Part shown: one piece after another, positions 8,877-18,545 of the stretch | How positions within the stretch are numbered: position 1 is the first letter of the stretch | Layout of the letters: every line of letters starts with the position of its first letter | Assembly: GCF_002015115.1 (NCBI RefSeq) | Contig: NZ_MUYA01000008.1 | Location: 12,650-76,649 of the forward strand | DNA from: Haemophilus paracuniculus | Lineage (GTDB): Bacteria; Pseudomonadota; Gammaproteobacteria; Enterobacterales; Pasteurellaceae | DNA length: 64,000 nucleotides | Reading direction: 5' to 3' | The notes under the pieces: generated by a model | Database searches by the model: none | Told to the model about the DNA's origin: nothing | What the model saw: the letters and a program-made list of their open reading frames with translations, nothing else | Position numbers and translations under genes: made by a program

Positions 8877-9308
8877 TTATAAATCGAATGAATTTACTAC
8901 CTTAACGTGCAAACGCACATCCACATTGCCACGGGTGGCGTTGGAATAAGGGCAAACCTCGTGCGCCTTGCGGATTAAGGTTTTCGCTTCTTCCTCGCTC
9001 AATCCTTCCACCGTAATGGTAATGTCTAAATCAAGGCTGAACGCCCCGTCTGGTTTTTGCCCGATACCCACGCCCACGGTGGTGCTGGATTGGGTTGGCT
9101 TCAAGCCTAAGGTTGGGGCAACGTGGTTCATCGCACTGTCGAAGCACGCTGCATAGCCCATTGCGAAAAGCTGTTCTGGGTTCGTGCCTTGTTTGCCACT
9201 TTCGTTTTGGAAGCCGACTAAATCAAAGCCGATTGAGCCATCGTCCACTTGGGTTCTGCCATCACGACCGCCCGTTGCTGTTGCACTTGTATGATAAAAA
9301 ATTTTCAT
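8877..9308 (-). CDS. ohr: Organic hydroperoxide resistance protein (Ohr/OsmC)
   Basis: Thiol peroxidase of 143 residues, the typical Ohr length, that reduces organic hydroperoxides. Both redox cysteines are present: the first in YAACFDSAMNHVA and the second in AHEVCPYSNATRGNVDV. The N-terminal FYHTSATATGGRDGR matches the Ohr start. It is divergently transcribed from the AraC-type regulator across an 82-100-base region. No MarR-type OhrR is adjacent, so the AraC protein is a possible regulator by position only. Confidence 0.92.
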   Translation of the reverse strand: MKIFYHTSATATGGRDGRTQVDDGSIGFDLVGFQNESGKQGTNPEQLFAMGYAACFDSAMNHVAPTLGLKPTQSSTTVGVGIGQKPDGAFSLDLDITITVEGLSEEEAKTLIRKAHEVCPYSNATRGNVDVRLHVKVVNSFDL

Positions 9309-9408
9309 TTTGGATTTCCTCTTAATGTTGAAAACGTGGCTATTTTAGTGGCGTTTTGGCAAAAGGCGTTATATCATTTCTGCAAAACTCTTGCCTAATT
9401 CTCTAAAA

Positions 9409-10314
9409 ATGCAAATTATTGACAAATTATTACCGCTTGTGCCGAAAAATCAACTTTGGCAAACGCCCATTTCAGGCTTGGTGGTGCAACACGCTGACCG
9501 CCCGATGCCGATCACTAATACTCTTCTTGAACCTCGCATTTGTATCGTATTGCAGGGCGAGCGAAAAATTTGTATTGGCGATCAATGCACCTTTTTTAGT
9601 GATCAGCACTTTATGTTTTGCCCTGTAAACCTACCGCTTGCGGTGGAAGTGGTGCAGGCAAGTCCGCAAAAGCCCTATTTGATGATGACGATGAAGATCG
9701 ATTTGCTGACGGTGGCACAGATTTTGCCCCGTGTGCCAGCAAATGCAAAACCTACGCAGGATCTGACCGCTGGTTTGCAATGGCGATTAGAAAAGCAGTT
9801 GCTCACACAGTTTGAACGGCTGGTTGATTTGCTCAAAAGTCCAGAAGATATAGATTTCCTCGCCCCACTGATTCAGCAGGAAATTTACTACACCTTGCTC
9901 AAAAGCGAGCAGGGGCAGCGGTTGCGAGAATTAGTCAGTGAGGGCAGTCAAACCCAGCGGATTGCCCAATCGGCACAATGGATCGAACAACATTTCGCCG
10001 AAAAATTGCGGGTGGACGAGTTAGCGAAGCAGGCAGGAATGTCGGTGTCGGGCTTTCACGCCCATTTCAAGCAGATTACCCAACTTTCGCCCCTGCAATA
10101 TCAAAAATCCCACCGCTTGCAAACCGCCCAACGGCTGATTCAAGCAGGGCAAAATGCCATTGCGGAAGTTGCTTTCCAAGTCGGCTACGAAAGCCCGAGC
10201 CAATTCAGCCGAGAGTACAAACGCTATTTTGGGGTGTCGCCGAGGAAAGGATCGCGATTACCGCCAAATAATCTCACATTCCACTTTGACGTTTTCCGCG
10301 GTGTGGTGGCGTAG
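9409..10314 (+). CDS. AraC-family transcriptional regulator
   Basis: Regulator with an AraC_N sensing domain (residues about 20-160, including RICIVLQGERKICIGDQ) and two C-terminal helix-turn-helix units (VDELAKQAGMSVSGFHAHFKQ and IAEVAFQVGYESPSQFSREYKRYFGVSP). It resembles the YqhC type. Two starts are possible: TTG at 9391 and ATG at 9409. ATG is preferred, giving 301 residues, but neither has a clear ribosome site. The last 57 bases overlap the opposing lacI-family gene, adding about 19 residues past the usual end. Divergent from ohr. Confidence 0.85.
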   Translation: MQIIDKLLPLVPKNQLWQTPISGLVVQHADRPMPITNTLLEPRICIVLQGERKICIGDQCTFFSDQHFMFCPVNLPLAVEVVQASPQKPYLMMTMKIDLLTVAQILPRVPANAKPTQDLTAGLQWRLEKQLLTQFERLVDLLKSPEDIDFLAPLIQQEIYYTLLKSEQGQRLRELVSEGSQTQRIAQSAQWIEQHFAEKLRVDELAKQAGMSVSGFHAHFKQITQLSPLQYQKSHRLQTAQRLIQAGQNAIAEVAFQVGYESPSQFSREYKRYFGVSPRKGSRLPPNNLTFHFDVFRGVVA

Positions 10315-11274
10315 TTTTTGGCGGATTTGCTCAAAGGTGCGGTGGGCGATTTGTTCGTGATCCTGCTTGATTGAATGGATCGGGAACGGCAGGGCGTTGA
10401 GTAGTTGGTGGTCGTCAAAGGTGGCGAGCAATAGTTCGCCCGTGAGCAGTTTGTCCATTTGCTTTTGCTCGGAAAGGTAACGCAGCACGCCCTCTAACAG
10501 GGTGTAAGAGGCGGTAAAAACGGCTTGGGGTAGTCGCCCTAATTTTGCCACGATATTTGAAAGCATTTGGTAGCCCGATTCGGGTTGGTAATCTTGGTGT
10601 AAGATCCATTCAGGTTGGGCGGTTAAGCCAGCTTGTGCCAAGCCTTGCTGAAAGCCCGCCAAACGGGACTCACTCGGCGAGAGGGCGAGCTGACCGCCGA
10701 GATAGTAAAATTCGCTCGGTTTCGATTGAGCGATCAATTTTGCGATAAGTTCGGCGATCTTGCCGCTATCGTTGCTGATAATGTGGCAAATGTCGAGATT
10801 TGGCACATAGCGGTCAAGATGCAGCAGCATCGTGTGTTTGACGATGCTGCGATAGTATTTCGGATCTTGGTGGGTTGGGGCGGTAATCAGCAAGTCAATT
10901 TGGCGGTCAAGCAAGCGGTCGATTGCCATTTTTTCTTGCACGGGATTATCGTCTGAACAGGCGATCACAAGTTGTAACCCGTTCTCACGGCACAATTTTT
11001 CGAGGGTTTTGGCGGTGAGGGCAAAACCGTAGTTGGTTAAGTCGGGGATCACTAAGCCGATCACGTTGGAACGCTGGGCTTTTAAGGCTCGGGCGTAGGC
11101 GTTGGCTCGATAGCCTTGGGCTTGGGCGATCTGTTTGACGCGGCGGCAGGTTTCGGGGTGAATCCGATAAGCCCCGCCGTGTCCGTTCAAAATCATACTC
11201 ACGGTGGTTTTTGATACGCCCGACAGTTGGGCAATATCGTGTAGGGTAACTCGTTTTTTGCGTGTGCTGTCCAT
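10258..11274 (-). CDS. scrR: Sucrose operon repressor, LacI family
   Basis: LacI-type repressor of 338 residues. The DNA-binding domain is at the N-terminus (VTLHDIAQLSGVSKTTVSMILNG), followed by a hinge and a periplasmic-binding-like effector domain. Its position 49 bases after sucrose-6-phosphate hydrolase makes ScrR, which responds to fructose or sucrose-phosphate in relatives, the likely identity. The effector is inferred. Its 3' end overlaps the convergent AraC gene by 57 bases. Confidence 0.85.
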   Translation of the reverse strand: MDSTRKKRVTLHDIAQLSGVSKTTVSMILNGHGGAYRIHPETCRRVKQIAQAQGYRANAYARALKAQRSNVIGLVIPDLTNYGFALTAKTLEKLCRENGLQLVIACSDDNPVQEKMAIDRLLDRQIDLLITAPTHQDPKYYRSIVKHTMLLHLDRYVPNLDICHIISNDSGKIAELIAKLIAQSKPSEFYYLGGQLALSPSESRLAGFQQGLAQAGLTAQPEWILHQDYQPESGYQMLSNIVAKLGRLPQAVFTASYTLLEGVLRYLSEQKQMDKLLTGELLLATFDDHQLLNALPFPIHSIKQDHEQIAHRTFEQIRQKLRHHTAENVKVECEIIWR

Positions 11275-11323
11275 TGATTTTCCTTATCATTCCCCGCCCA
11301 TTGAGGAAAGTGGGCGAGGTTTC

Positions 11324-12754
11324 CTATTTGAATTGAATCGGCTGCACTGGGGCAACCGTGCCATCAATCTGGCGTGAACAGCTTACCACATTTTGACGGT
11401 TGGCGATAAAGAAGCGAGAGGTGAGGACTTTTTCGCCGCCGTTGAGGAAAATTTCCACCACCGAGCGGTCGAAGAAGATTTCCACTTGGTCAAGTTTTTC
11501 CACTTGGCAGTGGCGGACGCTGTCGAATTTTTGCATTAAATCCGTTTGCTCGCTGGCGGTGCGGTCGAGGCTGACCACGCCGTTGTGGTAGCGTAGCACC
11601 AATTCTTGCCCCTGCTCGTTGGCGAAGAATTGCATTTCAAGCGGTTGGTTTTCCGCAAAAAATTGCACACGGGCGGTGTCGAGGTTTGCCACCGTTAATT
11701 TTTCGCCGAATCGTACCGCTTGTTCTTCGCCCCATTGGATAATCGGCTGTTGCACGATTTTGCCGTGGTTGAGGCTTAATCGGCGAGGCAAGCTCAGGGT
11801 GGAATGCCATTTGTAGCGGTCGGTTGGGTAGATTAAATCAGGCAAGCCAACCCAGCCGAACATTATGCGGTCGGAATTTTGCACCGTTTGGGGGGCATAG
11901 AAATCGAAGCCGTAATCCAATTCTTCGATCTGTTCCGTTTGTAAAGTTAGTCCATTGAGCGAACCCACGGCGTAGGTGGCGTGATAGTTATTTTGGAAGC
12001 GGTGAGATTCGCGTAATTTTCCTTGTGGCGACCAGACGAACACCTCTTTGCCACCGAGCTGGAATAGGTCAGGACATTCCCACATAAAAACGTGGCTATT
12101 GTCGAAATCTTTCACCGTCAATTCTCCCAGCAAGCGTGGGGTGGCGTTGAGGTCGTCCATTTCATAGAGTAACGCCGTGCCAGTCAAATTTTCTCGTTGT
12201 GCGCCGAGTACGAAGCGGATTTTGCCCTCGGCGGTAACGAACGGCTTCGGATCACGAACGTGTTCGGTGTAGCCTTGTGGGGCTTGGTCGATAATGCAAC
12301 GTTTTTCAAGCAATTTGCCCGATTTGTCGAAAATGGCGATATTTTGGTGCGGCACGCGTTGGTTGTCGCTGGCTCGGCGAGTGTTGCCGGTGTAGAACGC
12401 CACAATCTGATCCTGCCACAAAATCGCCCCGCCCGAATAGCAACCGTGGGATTCAAACATTTCATCGGGAATCAGCGGATCAGCTTCGGTGTAGTGTTGG
12501 AAATCGGTGGTAATGAAGTGTTTCCAATGCTTCATTCCGTGCATTGCATCGTAAGGAAACCATTGGTAGAAAATGTGGTATTTCTCGCCGTCAAAAATCA
12601 AGCCGTTTGGGTCGTTGAGCAAGCCCGTTGGTGGGGCGAGGTGGTAGCTTGGGCGGAAATCTTGATCGTTTTCGACCGCTTGGCGAACCGCCGCTAATTC
12701 GCCCTCGCTTTGGGCGTGTAGGCTTTTGTATTTACCGTTGTTGAAAATGTGCAT
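11324..12754 (-). CDS. scrB: Sucrose-6-phosphate hydrolase (GH32)
   Basis: Invertase-like glycoside hydrolase of 476 residues that splits sucrose-6-phosphate to glucose-6-phosphate and fructose. The GH32 nucleophile motif is in APPTGLLNDPNG (N-D-P-N-G), followed by FYTGN, RDPKPF (transition-state stabiliser R-D-P) and the acid/base MWECPDLF (E-C-P-D). It is co-oriented with scrR. The sucrose PTS permease gene scrA, usually adjacent, is absent from this neighbourhood, so uptake must be encoded elsewhere. Confidence 0.94.
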   Translation of the reverse strand: MHIFNNGKYKSLHAQSEGELAAVRQAVENDQDFRPSYHLAPPTGLLNDPNGLIFDGEKYHIFYQWFPYDAMHGMKHWKHFITTDFQHYTEADPLIPDEMFESHGCYSGGAILWQDQIVAFYTGNTRRASDNQRVPHQNIAIFDKSGKLLEKRCIIDQAPQGYTEHVRDPKPFVTAEGKIRFVLGAQRENLTGTALLYEMDDLNATPRLLGELTVKDFDNSHVFMWECPDLFQLGGKEVFVWSPQGKLRESHRFQNNYHATYAVGSLNGLTLQTEQIEELDYGFDFYAPQTVQNSDRIMFGWVGLPDLIYPTDRYKWHSTLSLPRRLSLNHGKIVQQPIIQWGEEQAVRFGEKLTVANLDTARVQFFAENQPLEMQFFANEQGQELVLRYHNGVVSLDRTASEQTDLMQKFDSVRHCQVEKLDQVEIFFDRSVVEIFLNGGEKVLTSRFFIANRQNVVSCSRQIDGTVAPVQPIQFK

Positions 12755-12778
12755 AAAAATCCCTTATTTAAAGCAGAA

Positions 12779-12803
12779 ATCCCCCTGCCGTGAAGCAGAG
12801 GGA
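12779..12803 (-). terminator. Terminator after dnaJ
   Basis: Read on the minus strand, CCCTCTGC pairs with GCAGGGGG (one G-U) around a TTCACG loop and is followed by ATTTCTGCTTT. It sits in the 54-base gap between the dnaJ stop and scrB. Confidence 0.55.
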
Positions 12804-12808
12804 TAAGG

Positions 12809-13945
12809 TTAGTTTTTGCCGAGATTGTTGAAGAATTTCTTCACGCTATCGAAGAAGCCTTCTTGCTGTGGGCGGTGTTGGCTTTTGCCCTCTAAACTTT
12901 CTTCCAGTTTCAGCAACAATTCTCGCTGTTCATCGTTGAGGGCGACAGGGGTTTCGATTACCACTTTGCAGATTAAATCCCCTGCGTAGCCGCCGCGTGG
13001 GCTAACCACGCCTTTGCCTCTCACACGGAACAGTTTGCCCGTTTGGGTTTCTGGCGGAATGCGAAGTTTGACGCGACCGTCTAGGGTCGGCACTTCAATT
13101 TCACCCCCGAGGGCAGCTTGGGTGAAGCTTATCGGCACTTGGCAGTAGAGATTTGAGCCGTCTCGCTCGAAAATATCGTGATCTTTCACATAGATCACCA
13201 CATATAAATCCCCTGCGGGTGCGCCGTTTTCCCCTGCCGCCCCCTCGCCCTGTAAGCGAAGTTGGTTGCCCGAATCCACCCCTGCTGGAATGGTTACGGA
13301 CAGATTTTTGGCTTTGTGAACCCGTCCATCGCCCTGGCAAGATTTACACGGTTTTTCGATTTTTTTGCCCGAACCTTGGCAGTGCGGACAGGTCGCTTCG
13401 GTAACGAAGAAACCTTGTTGGCGGCGAACTCGCCCCGTGCCGTGGCAATAGTTACAAGTTTCGACTTTGCTACCGCTTTCCGCACCGCTGCCGTGGCAGG
13501 TATCGCACTCGGCGAGGGTTTGAATGCGAATGTCTTTTTTGCAGCCTTTGACCGCTTCTTCAAGGGTGATTTCGAGGTTGTAGCGTAAATCTTCGCCACG
13601 CACCACACGGCTACGGCGACCACCGCCCCCGAAGCCCCCGCCGAACATTTCGCTGAAAATATCTTCAAATCCGCCGAAGCCCCCGAAACCGCCACCGCCA
13701 GCCCCGCCGAATCCACCTTGCTCAAAGGCTTGGTGTCCGTACTGATCGTACATCGCACGTTTTTCGCTGTCGCCTAGCACTTCGTAGGCTTCTTTGATCT
13801 CTTTAAATTTTTCTTCCGATTCTTTACTGCCTTGGTTTTTGTCGGGGTGGTGCTTGGCGGCTAAACGTTTGTAAGCACGTTTAATATCCTGCTCGCTCGC
13901 CCCTTTCTTTAAGCCAAGGACTTCATAATAATCACGTTTTGACAT
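12809..13945 (-). CDS. dnaJ: Chaperone protein DnaJ
   Basis: Hsp40 co-chaperone that stimulates DnaK ATPase, 378 residues. The J domain carries HPD ([11 protein letters not shown]). A Gly/Phe-rich linker follows, then four zinc-binding repeats: [24 protein letters not shown] and [10 protein letters not shown]-terminal substrate domain ends the protein. The frame is open to 14005, but [12 protein letters not shown] at 13945 is the family start. Normally it directly follows dnaK. Here about 1.2 kb with two accessory genes intervenes, so it may depend on its own promoter. Confidence 0.97.
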   Translation of the reverse strand: MSKRDYYEVLGLKKGASEQDIKRAYKRLAAKHHPDKNQGSKESEEKFKEIKEAYEVLGDSEKRAMYDQYGHQAFEQGGFGGAGGGGFGGFGGFEDIFSEMFGGGFGGGGRRSRVVRGEDLRYNLEITLEEAVKGCKKDIRIQTLAECDTCHGSGAESGSKVETCNYCHGTGRVRRQQGFFVTEATCPHCQGSGKKIEKPCKSCQGDGRVHKAKNLSVTIPAGVDSGNQLRLQGEGAAGENGAPAGDLYVVIYVKDHDIFERDGSNLYCQVPISFTQAALGGEIEVPTLDGRVKLRIPPETQTGKLFRVRGKGVVSPRGGYAGDLICKVVIETPVALNDEQRELLLKLEESLEGKSQHRPQQEGFFDSVKKFFNNLGKN

Positions 13946-14214
13946 AGGTTTTCCGTTATTTAACCTACTTTCTTTACTTGTGCAAAGAAAGTAGCAAAGA
14001 AACACACCCTAAACATTTTGCTTTTGTTTCGCTTGTTGCCAATTTCTACGGTCAATTTGTAAACTCGCCAGCAAGCTGGCTCAAACAGTACAAATTGCCC
14101 TTGAAATTTACGCAACCGCTCAACGCAAAATGATAGGGATTTTTGTCCTTTCTTCGATTTAATTGTTCTGTATTTTATAAAAAATGCAGAAATTTTATTA
14201 AATCCTACCGCTTG
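13946..14214. repeat. Repeat-like region upstream of dnaJ with perfect palindrome
   Basis: A 269-base gap with no gene. CTACTTTCTTT (13965-13975) and AAAGAAAGTAG (13984-13994) form a perfect 11-base stem with an 8-base loop. Close by is GCCAGC-AA-GCTGGC. Sequences of the type 'CTTTCTTT-ACTTGTGC-AAAGAAAG' are familiar as dispersed repeats in related bacteria, but I cannot confirm that here. Any separate dnaJ promoter must lie in or near this stretch. Confidence 0.4.
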
Positions 14215-14637
14215 TTATTGGTTTTCGAGTGAGAAAATCTGTTTTTTGAGGATTTCATCAATTTTGCCACGTTCTAAACCTGAATCAATCAAGGTCAATT
14301 CTAATGTTTCGAGTTGCTTTTTAAAGGCTTGTTTGGCTTTATGCACGTTGTAGGCAATGAAGTCAGCGTTTAAATCGCTTTCGATCCGATAGAATTTGAT
14401 ATTGGAAACGCAGGGGTAGAACCAGTCAAATTTGGCAGTCAGATCTTGAATGGCAATCGTACCGTGAGCCTCGCTAATGCCTTCTTTCCCTAAATAAACG
14501 CTACCTTGCAAATGCTCGAAACCGTGTTGTTCCAACACGTTTCGTATATCGTAGTAAGCGTTATTGTAGGTGTTGCCGTGATAATTTTCTTTCAGGCAGT
14601 TGGTGTCCATATCGAAAGTAATTAAATATCGGCTCAT
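14215..14637 (-). CDS. vapD: VapD-family endoribonuclease
   Basis: Protein of 140 residues with the VapD start MSRYLITFDMDTNCL (acidic D9 and D11 at the end of strand 1) and the family segment YYDIRNVLEQHGFEHLQGSVYLG. VapD has a Cas2-like ferredoxin fold and in H. influenzae is an RNA-cleaving toxin. This copy is about 45 residues longer than the short form because of a charged helical tail. No VapX-like antitoxin is next to it. It lies inside the split dnaK-dnaJ locus and is more AT-rich than its chaperone neighbours, which suggests acquisition. Confidence 0.8.
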   Translation of the reverse strand: MSRYLITFDMDTNCLKENYHGNTYNNAYYDIRNVLEQHGFEHLQGSVYLGKEGISEAHGTIAIQDLTAKFDWFYPCVSNIKFYRIESDLNADFIAYNVHKAKQAFKKQLETLELTLIDSGLERGKIDEILKKQIFSLENQ

Positions 14638-14687
14638 TTTATTTCCGTTGCAAAAATTTGATGAAATCTAACCGCTTGCAGATAAGT

Positions 14688-15101
14688 TTAATCTGTATAG
14701 GTGTAATAACCTGAGAAATTCACTCTATCCCTGTGGCTATATTGAGCGTATCCCACCGCATTTTTGTCTATTTTATGGGAAACTTTAAGGGTTTTAGCTT
14801 TATTATTCCACTCTTGACCATCAAGCACAGTAATGGTTAATGTTTTGATATCTGGACAAACCATTCCATCGGCATAATCTACTTTCACGATAAATTGGGA
14901 ACTATTTTTCTTTGATTGAGTTAATCTCCCATTTAACCAACAGATATTTGAGCCGATTGAGACTTCTTTCTTTCGAAAGTCGATGTTAAGGTTATAATCT
15001 CTATTTGAATATGAACCATCTGGTTTCCAATTCTTTGCGAAAGTATTTGATGCAAATACTGGTAACATCAACATAAGGCTTAGGCATAATTTCTTTTTCA
15101 T
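14688..15101 (-). CDS. Exported protein of unknown function
   Basis: Protein of 137 residues with a clear signal peptide (MKKKLCLSLMLMLPVFASNTFA, 22 residues, AxA-like site) and a beta-rich mature part. Two cysteines (in NICWLNG and MVCPDIK) could form a disulfide. I do not recognise the family. AT-rich, it lies directly downstream of dnaK and 50 bases upstream of vapD. Together with vapD it separates dnaK from dnaJ. Confidence 0.65.
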   Translation of the reverse strand: MKKKLCLSLMLMLPVFASNTFAKNWKPDGSYSNRDYNLNIDFRKKEVSIGSNICWLNGRLTQSKKNSSQFIVKVDYADGMVCPDIKTLTITVLDGQEWNNKAKTLKVSHKIDKNAVGYAQYSHRDRVNFSGYYTYTD

Positions 15102-15175
15102 TCTGTTATCCTTTTATATGATAAAGAGTAGCAAGGATAACCTTGCCACTCTTATTTACTTTAATGAATTAAGGA

Positions 15176-17077
15176 TTATTTATTATCCTTCACTTCTTCA
15201 AACTCTGCATCAACCACGCCGTCATCTTTTTGTGATGATTGGGCTTGTTGCTGACCTTGTTGAGCTTGGGCTTGACCTGCTTGAAGTAGTGGCTCAGAGG
15301 CTTTGATTAAGGCTTCGATTTTCGCTTCGATGTCTGCTTTGTCTTCGCCTTTTGCCGCTGTTTCAAGGGCTGCAACTGCTTCTTCGATCTTCGCTTTGTC
15401 GTCTGCATTTAATGCTTCGCCGGCTTCGCTGATTTGTTTGCGAGTTGAGTGAGCGATCGCATCTGCTTGGTTGCGAGTTTGGACTAATTCCTCAAATTTG
15501 CGGTCGGCTTCGGCATTGGCTTCTGCATCACGCACCATTTGTTCGATTTCCGCATCGCTTAAACCTGACGAGGCTTGGATCTTAATTTGTTGCTCTTTGC
15601 CGGTGTTTTTATCTTTCGCCGACACGTTGATTACGCCGTTTGCGTCAATGTCGAAGGTTACTTCAATTTGTGGCATACCGCGTGGGGCTGGGTTGATCCC
15701 TTCAAGGTTGAATTGACCGAGGGATTTGTTATCCGCCGCACGTTTGCGTTCGCCTTGTAACACGTGGATCGTTACCGCAGATTGGTTATCTTCGGCGGTG
15801 GAGAACACTTGCGATTTTTTGGTTGGAATCGTGGTGTTTTTCTCAATCAAGGTGGTCATCACGCCGCCCATTGTTTCGATACCGAGTGAGAGTGGGGTAA
15901 CGTCTAATAAAAGCACATCTTTCACATCGCCTTTTAATACGCCACCTTGCACCGCTGCACCAAGTGCTACCGCTTCATCTGGGTTCACATCTTTGCGAGC
16001 TTCTTTGCCGAAGAAATCTGCCACTTTTTTCTGCACTAATGGCATACGGGTTTGACCGCCCACGAGAATGATGTCGTTGATTTCGCTAATGCTCTTGCCT
16101 GCGTCTGCCAATACCGCTTTGAGTGAGTCGATTGAGCTGTTGACTAAATCTTCCACTAAGGCTTCTAATTTTGCACGGGTTACGTTAATTGCCAAGTGTT
16201 TCGGACCGCTTGCATCTGCGGTGATGTATGGCAAGTTCACTTCGGTTGATTGGGCTGATGAAAGCTCGATTTTCGCTTTTTCCGCCGCTTCTTTCACACG
16301 TTGTAATGCCATTGCATCATTGCGTAAATCTACGCCTTGCTCTTTCTTGAACTCGTCAATGATGTAGTCGATCACACGGTTATCGAAGTCTTCGCCGCCT
16401 AAGTGGGTGTTACCGCCTGTCGCTAACACTTCAAAGGTTTGCTCGCCTTCAAAGTTGTCGATTTCGATGATTGAAATATCAAATGTACCACCACCCAAGT
16501 CGTACACCGCGATCACTTGGTTCTCTTTGGTTGAACCTAAACCGAACGCTAATGCCGCGGCGGTTGGTTCGTTGATGATACGTTTTACATCTAACCCTGC
16601 GATACGACCTGCGTCAATGGTCGCTTGACGTTGTGCATCGTTGAAGTAAGCAGGCACGGTAATTACCGCTTCGGTAACGCTCTCGCCTAAAAATTCTTCG
16701 GCAGTTTTCTTCATTTTTTTCAACACTTCCGCTGAAATTTGTGGTGGGGCTAATTTATCGCCTTTCACATTTACCCACGCGTCGCCATTGTCGGCACGGG
16801 TGATTTCAAACGGCATAATTTTAATATCACGTTGCACTTCTTCGCTGTCAAAACGGCGACCGATTAAACGTTTAATCGCAAATAACGTATTTTTCGGGTT
16901 AGTGATCGCTTGACGTTTCGCTGGCTGACCCACAAGGGTTTCGTTGTCGGTGTAAGCGATGATTGACGGGGTTGTTCTCGCCCCTTCCGTATTCTCAATC
17001 ACGCGTGCTTTATCGCCGTCCATTACGGCAACACAAGAGTTTGTTGTACCTAAGTCAATACCAATAATTTTTCCCAT
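15176..17077 (-). CDS. dnaK: Chaperone protein DnaK (Hsp70)
   Basis: Hsp70 ATPase of 633 residues. The N-terminal phosphate loop [17 protein letters not shown], the second ATP motif [14 protein letters not shown], the adenosine motif [10 protein letters not shown], the linker region [15 protein letters not shown] and the C-terminal EEVKDNK tail are all intact. A sigma-32-like promoter lies 75-102 bases upstream. The co-chaperone gene dnaJ is downstream but displaced by two accessory genes. Confidence 0.98.
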   Translation of the reverse strand: MGKIIGIDLGTTNSCVAVMDGDKARVIENTEGARTTPSIIAYTDNETLVGQPAKRQAITNPKNTLFAIKRLIGRRFDSEEVQRDIKIMPFEITRADNGDAWVNVKGDKLAPPQISAEVLKKMKKTAEEFLGESVTEAVITVPAYFNDAQRQATIDAGRIAGLDVKRIINEPTAAALAFGLGSTKENQVIAVYDLGGGTFDISIIEIDNFEGEQTFEVLATGGNTHLGGEDFDNRVIDYIIDEFKKEQGVDLRNDAMALQRVKEAAEKAKIELSSAQSTEVNLPYITADASGPKHLAINVTRAKLEALVEDLVNSSIDSLKAVLADAGKSISEINDIILVGGQTRMPLVQKKVADFFGKEARKDVNPDEAVALGAAVQGGVLKGDVKDVLLLDVTPLSLGIETMGGVMTTLIEKNTTIPTKKSQVFSTAEDNQSAVTIHVLQGERKRAADNKSLGQFNLEGINPAPRGMPQIEVTFDIDANGVINVSAKDKNTGKEQQIKIQASSGLSDAEIEQMVRDAEANAEADRKFEELVQTRNQADAIAHSTRKQISEAGEALNADDKAKIEEAVAALETAAKGEDKADIEAKIEALIKASEPLLQAGQAQAQQGQQQAQSSQKDDGVVDAEFEEVKDNK

Positions 17078-17384
17078 TTTAAATTCTCCGAAAATAGGTT
17101 GTTCAGTTAATCAAAAGAATTGAGAGTAGGCTCTCATTCAGACGAGCCAATAAATAGGGATAAAAAAATCGCCTTCAAGGGTGGAAATGAAAAAAAATCG
17201 AAAAATTGGCAAAAATTTCGCCAAATCTGACCGCTTGTTGGGGCTTTTTTGTGATCTCTGCCACATTTTTACAAAAAAATTTGCCGAAATCGGCAAAAAT
17301 CTCGCTAAAATTACAAATGTAAATCATTCTTATTTATCTTTAATAAGATTTTTCATCAATGTAACATTTTGAAACGAGGTAACA
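17078..17384. other. Divergent promoter region between dnaK and lldD
   Basis: A 307-base region without a gene. It holds a sigma-32-type promoter for dnaK (17152-17179), an uptake signal at 17230-17238, and, nearer lldD, an AT-rich stretch. In that stretch, 17313-17331 matches the 19-base Fur consensus at about 12 positions (core AATCATT). That Fur-like match is weak and may be chance. Confidence 0.5.
17152..17179 (-). promoter_or_regulatory. Sigma-32 (heat shock) promoter of dnaK
   Basis: On the minus strand, CTTGAA (17174-17179) is followed after 14 bases by CCCTATTT (17152-17159). The RpoH consensus is CTTGAA, a spacer of about 13-14, then CCCCATNT. The element lies about 75 bases upstream of the dnaK ATG and points at it. 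Confidence 0.7.
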
Positions 17385-18530
17385 ATGATCATTTCATCTG
17401 CCAACGACTACCGCAAAGCGGCAAAACGCCGTGTGCCACCGTTTATGTTCCACTACGCAGACGGCGGCTCTTACGCCGAGCATACCCTCAACCGCAACGT
17501 GAGCGATTTATCCGACATCGCCCTACGCCAACGGGTGCTGAAAGATATGTCGGAACTCAACACTGAAATTGAATTATTCGGCGAAAAACTCTCAATGCCT
17601 GTGGCACTTGCCCCTGTGGGGGCGTTGGGAATGTACGCCAGACGCGGCGAGGTGCAAGCGGCAAAAGCGGCGGATAACAAAGGCATTCCGTTTACCCTTT
17701 CGACCGTTTCAATCTGTCCGATTGAGGAAGTCGTCCCAGCGATCAACCGCCCGATGTGGTTTCAGCTCTATGTGCTAAAAGATCGTGGCTTTATGAAAAA
17801 CGCCTTAGAGCGAGCCAAAGCCGCGGGCTGTTCCACCCTCGTGTTTACGGTGGATATGCCAACCCCAGGGGCGAGATACCGCGATATGCACTCGGGAATG
17901 AGCGGGCCTTACAAAGAAATTCGCCGTGTGTTGCAGGGCATTACCCACCCATTCTGGGCGTGGGACGTGGGCATTCAAGGCAAACCGCACACCCTTGGCA
18001 ACATTTCTCGCTATATGGGCAAAGATGTGGGGCTTGATGATTATATCGGCTGGCTAGGGCAGAATTTCGACCCGTCCATTTCGTGGAAAGATTTAGAGTG
18101 GATTCGTGAATTTTGGGACGGTCCAATGGTAATCAAAGGTATTCTCGACCCCGAAGATGCCAAAGATGCGGTGCGTTTCGGGGCGGACGGCATTGTGGTT
18201 TCCAACCACGGTGGTCGCCAACTTGACGGTGTATTATCCAGTGCGAGAGCCTTGCCGTCTATTGCCGATGCGGTCAAAGGCGAGATCAAAATCCTCGCTG
18301 ATTCAGGCGTGCGTAACGGCTTAGACGTAGTGCGAATGATCGCCCTCGGTGCGGATGCCTGTATGCTCGGACGCTCTTTCGTTTACGCCCTCGGTGCTGC
18401 AGGGCAGGCAGGGGTTGAAAATATGCTCGACATCTTCCACAAAGAAATGCGAGTCGCAATGACCCTCACCAGCAACCAAAAAATCGCCGATATCACCCGC
18501 GAAGCCTTAGTGGATTTAAGCAAAATCTAA
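17385..18530 (+). CDS. lldD: L-lactate dehydrogenase (quinone), FMN-dependent
   Basis: Membrane-associated flavoenzyme oxidising L-lactate to pyruvate with electrons passed to quinone, 381 residues. It belongs to the alpha-hydroxy-acid oxidase family. The FMN-site motifs include [14 protein letters not shown], the active-site [10 protein letters not shown] (His and Arg) and [25 protein letters not shown]. The ribosome site GAGG precedes the ATG. Single gene with a strong terminator; no lldP permease or lldR adjacent. Confidence 0.96.
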   Translation: MIISSANDYRKAAKRRVPPFMFHYADGGSYAEHTLNRNVSDLSDIALRQRVLKDMSELNTEIELFGEKLSMPVALAPVGALGMYARRGEVQAAKAADNKGIPFTLSTVSICPIEEVVPAINRPMWFQLYVLKDRGFMKNALERAKAAGCSTLVFTVDMPTPGARYRDMHSGMSGPYKEIRRVLQGITHPFWAWDVGIQGKPHTLGNISRYMGKDVGLDDYIGWLGQNFDPSISWKDLEWIREFWDGPMVIKGILDPEDAKDAVRFGADGIVVSNHGGRQLDGVLSSARALPSIADAVKGEIKILADSGVRNGLDVVRMIALGADACMLGRSFVYALGAAGQAGVENMLDIFHKEMRVAMTLTSNQKIADITREALVDLSKI

Positions 18531-18545
18531 CCCCTTGCAAGCAAT

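Noticed and set aside
12197-12697. 166-codon open frame opposite scrB
   Set aside because: It lies antisense to conserved GH32 motifs and has no ribosome site or family resemblance.
14215-14637. Possible Cas2 of a CRISPR system
   Set aside because: VapD shares the Cas2 fold, but the sequence fits VapD and there is no cas1 or repeat array in the window.
17313-17331. Fur box upstream of lldD
   Set aside because: Only about 12 of 19 positions match in an AT-rich region. This is too weak to call as a separate feature.
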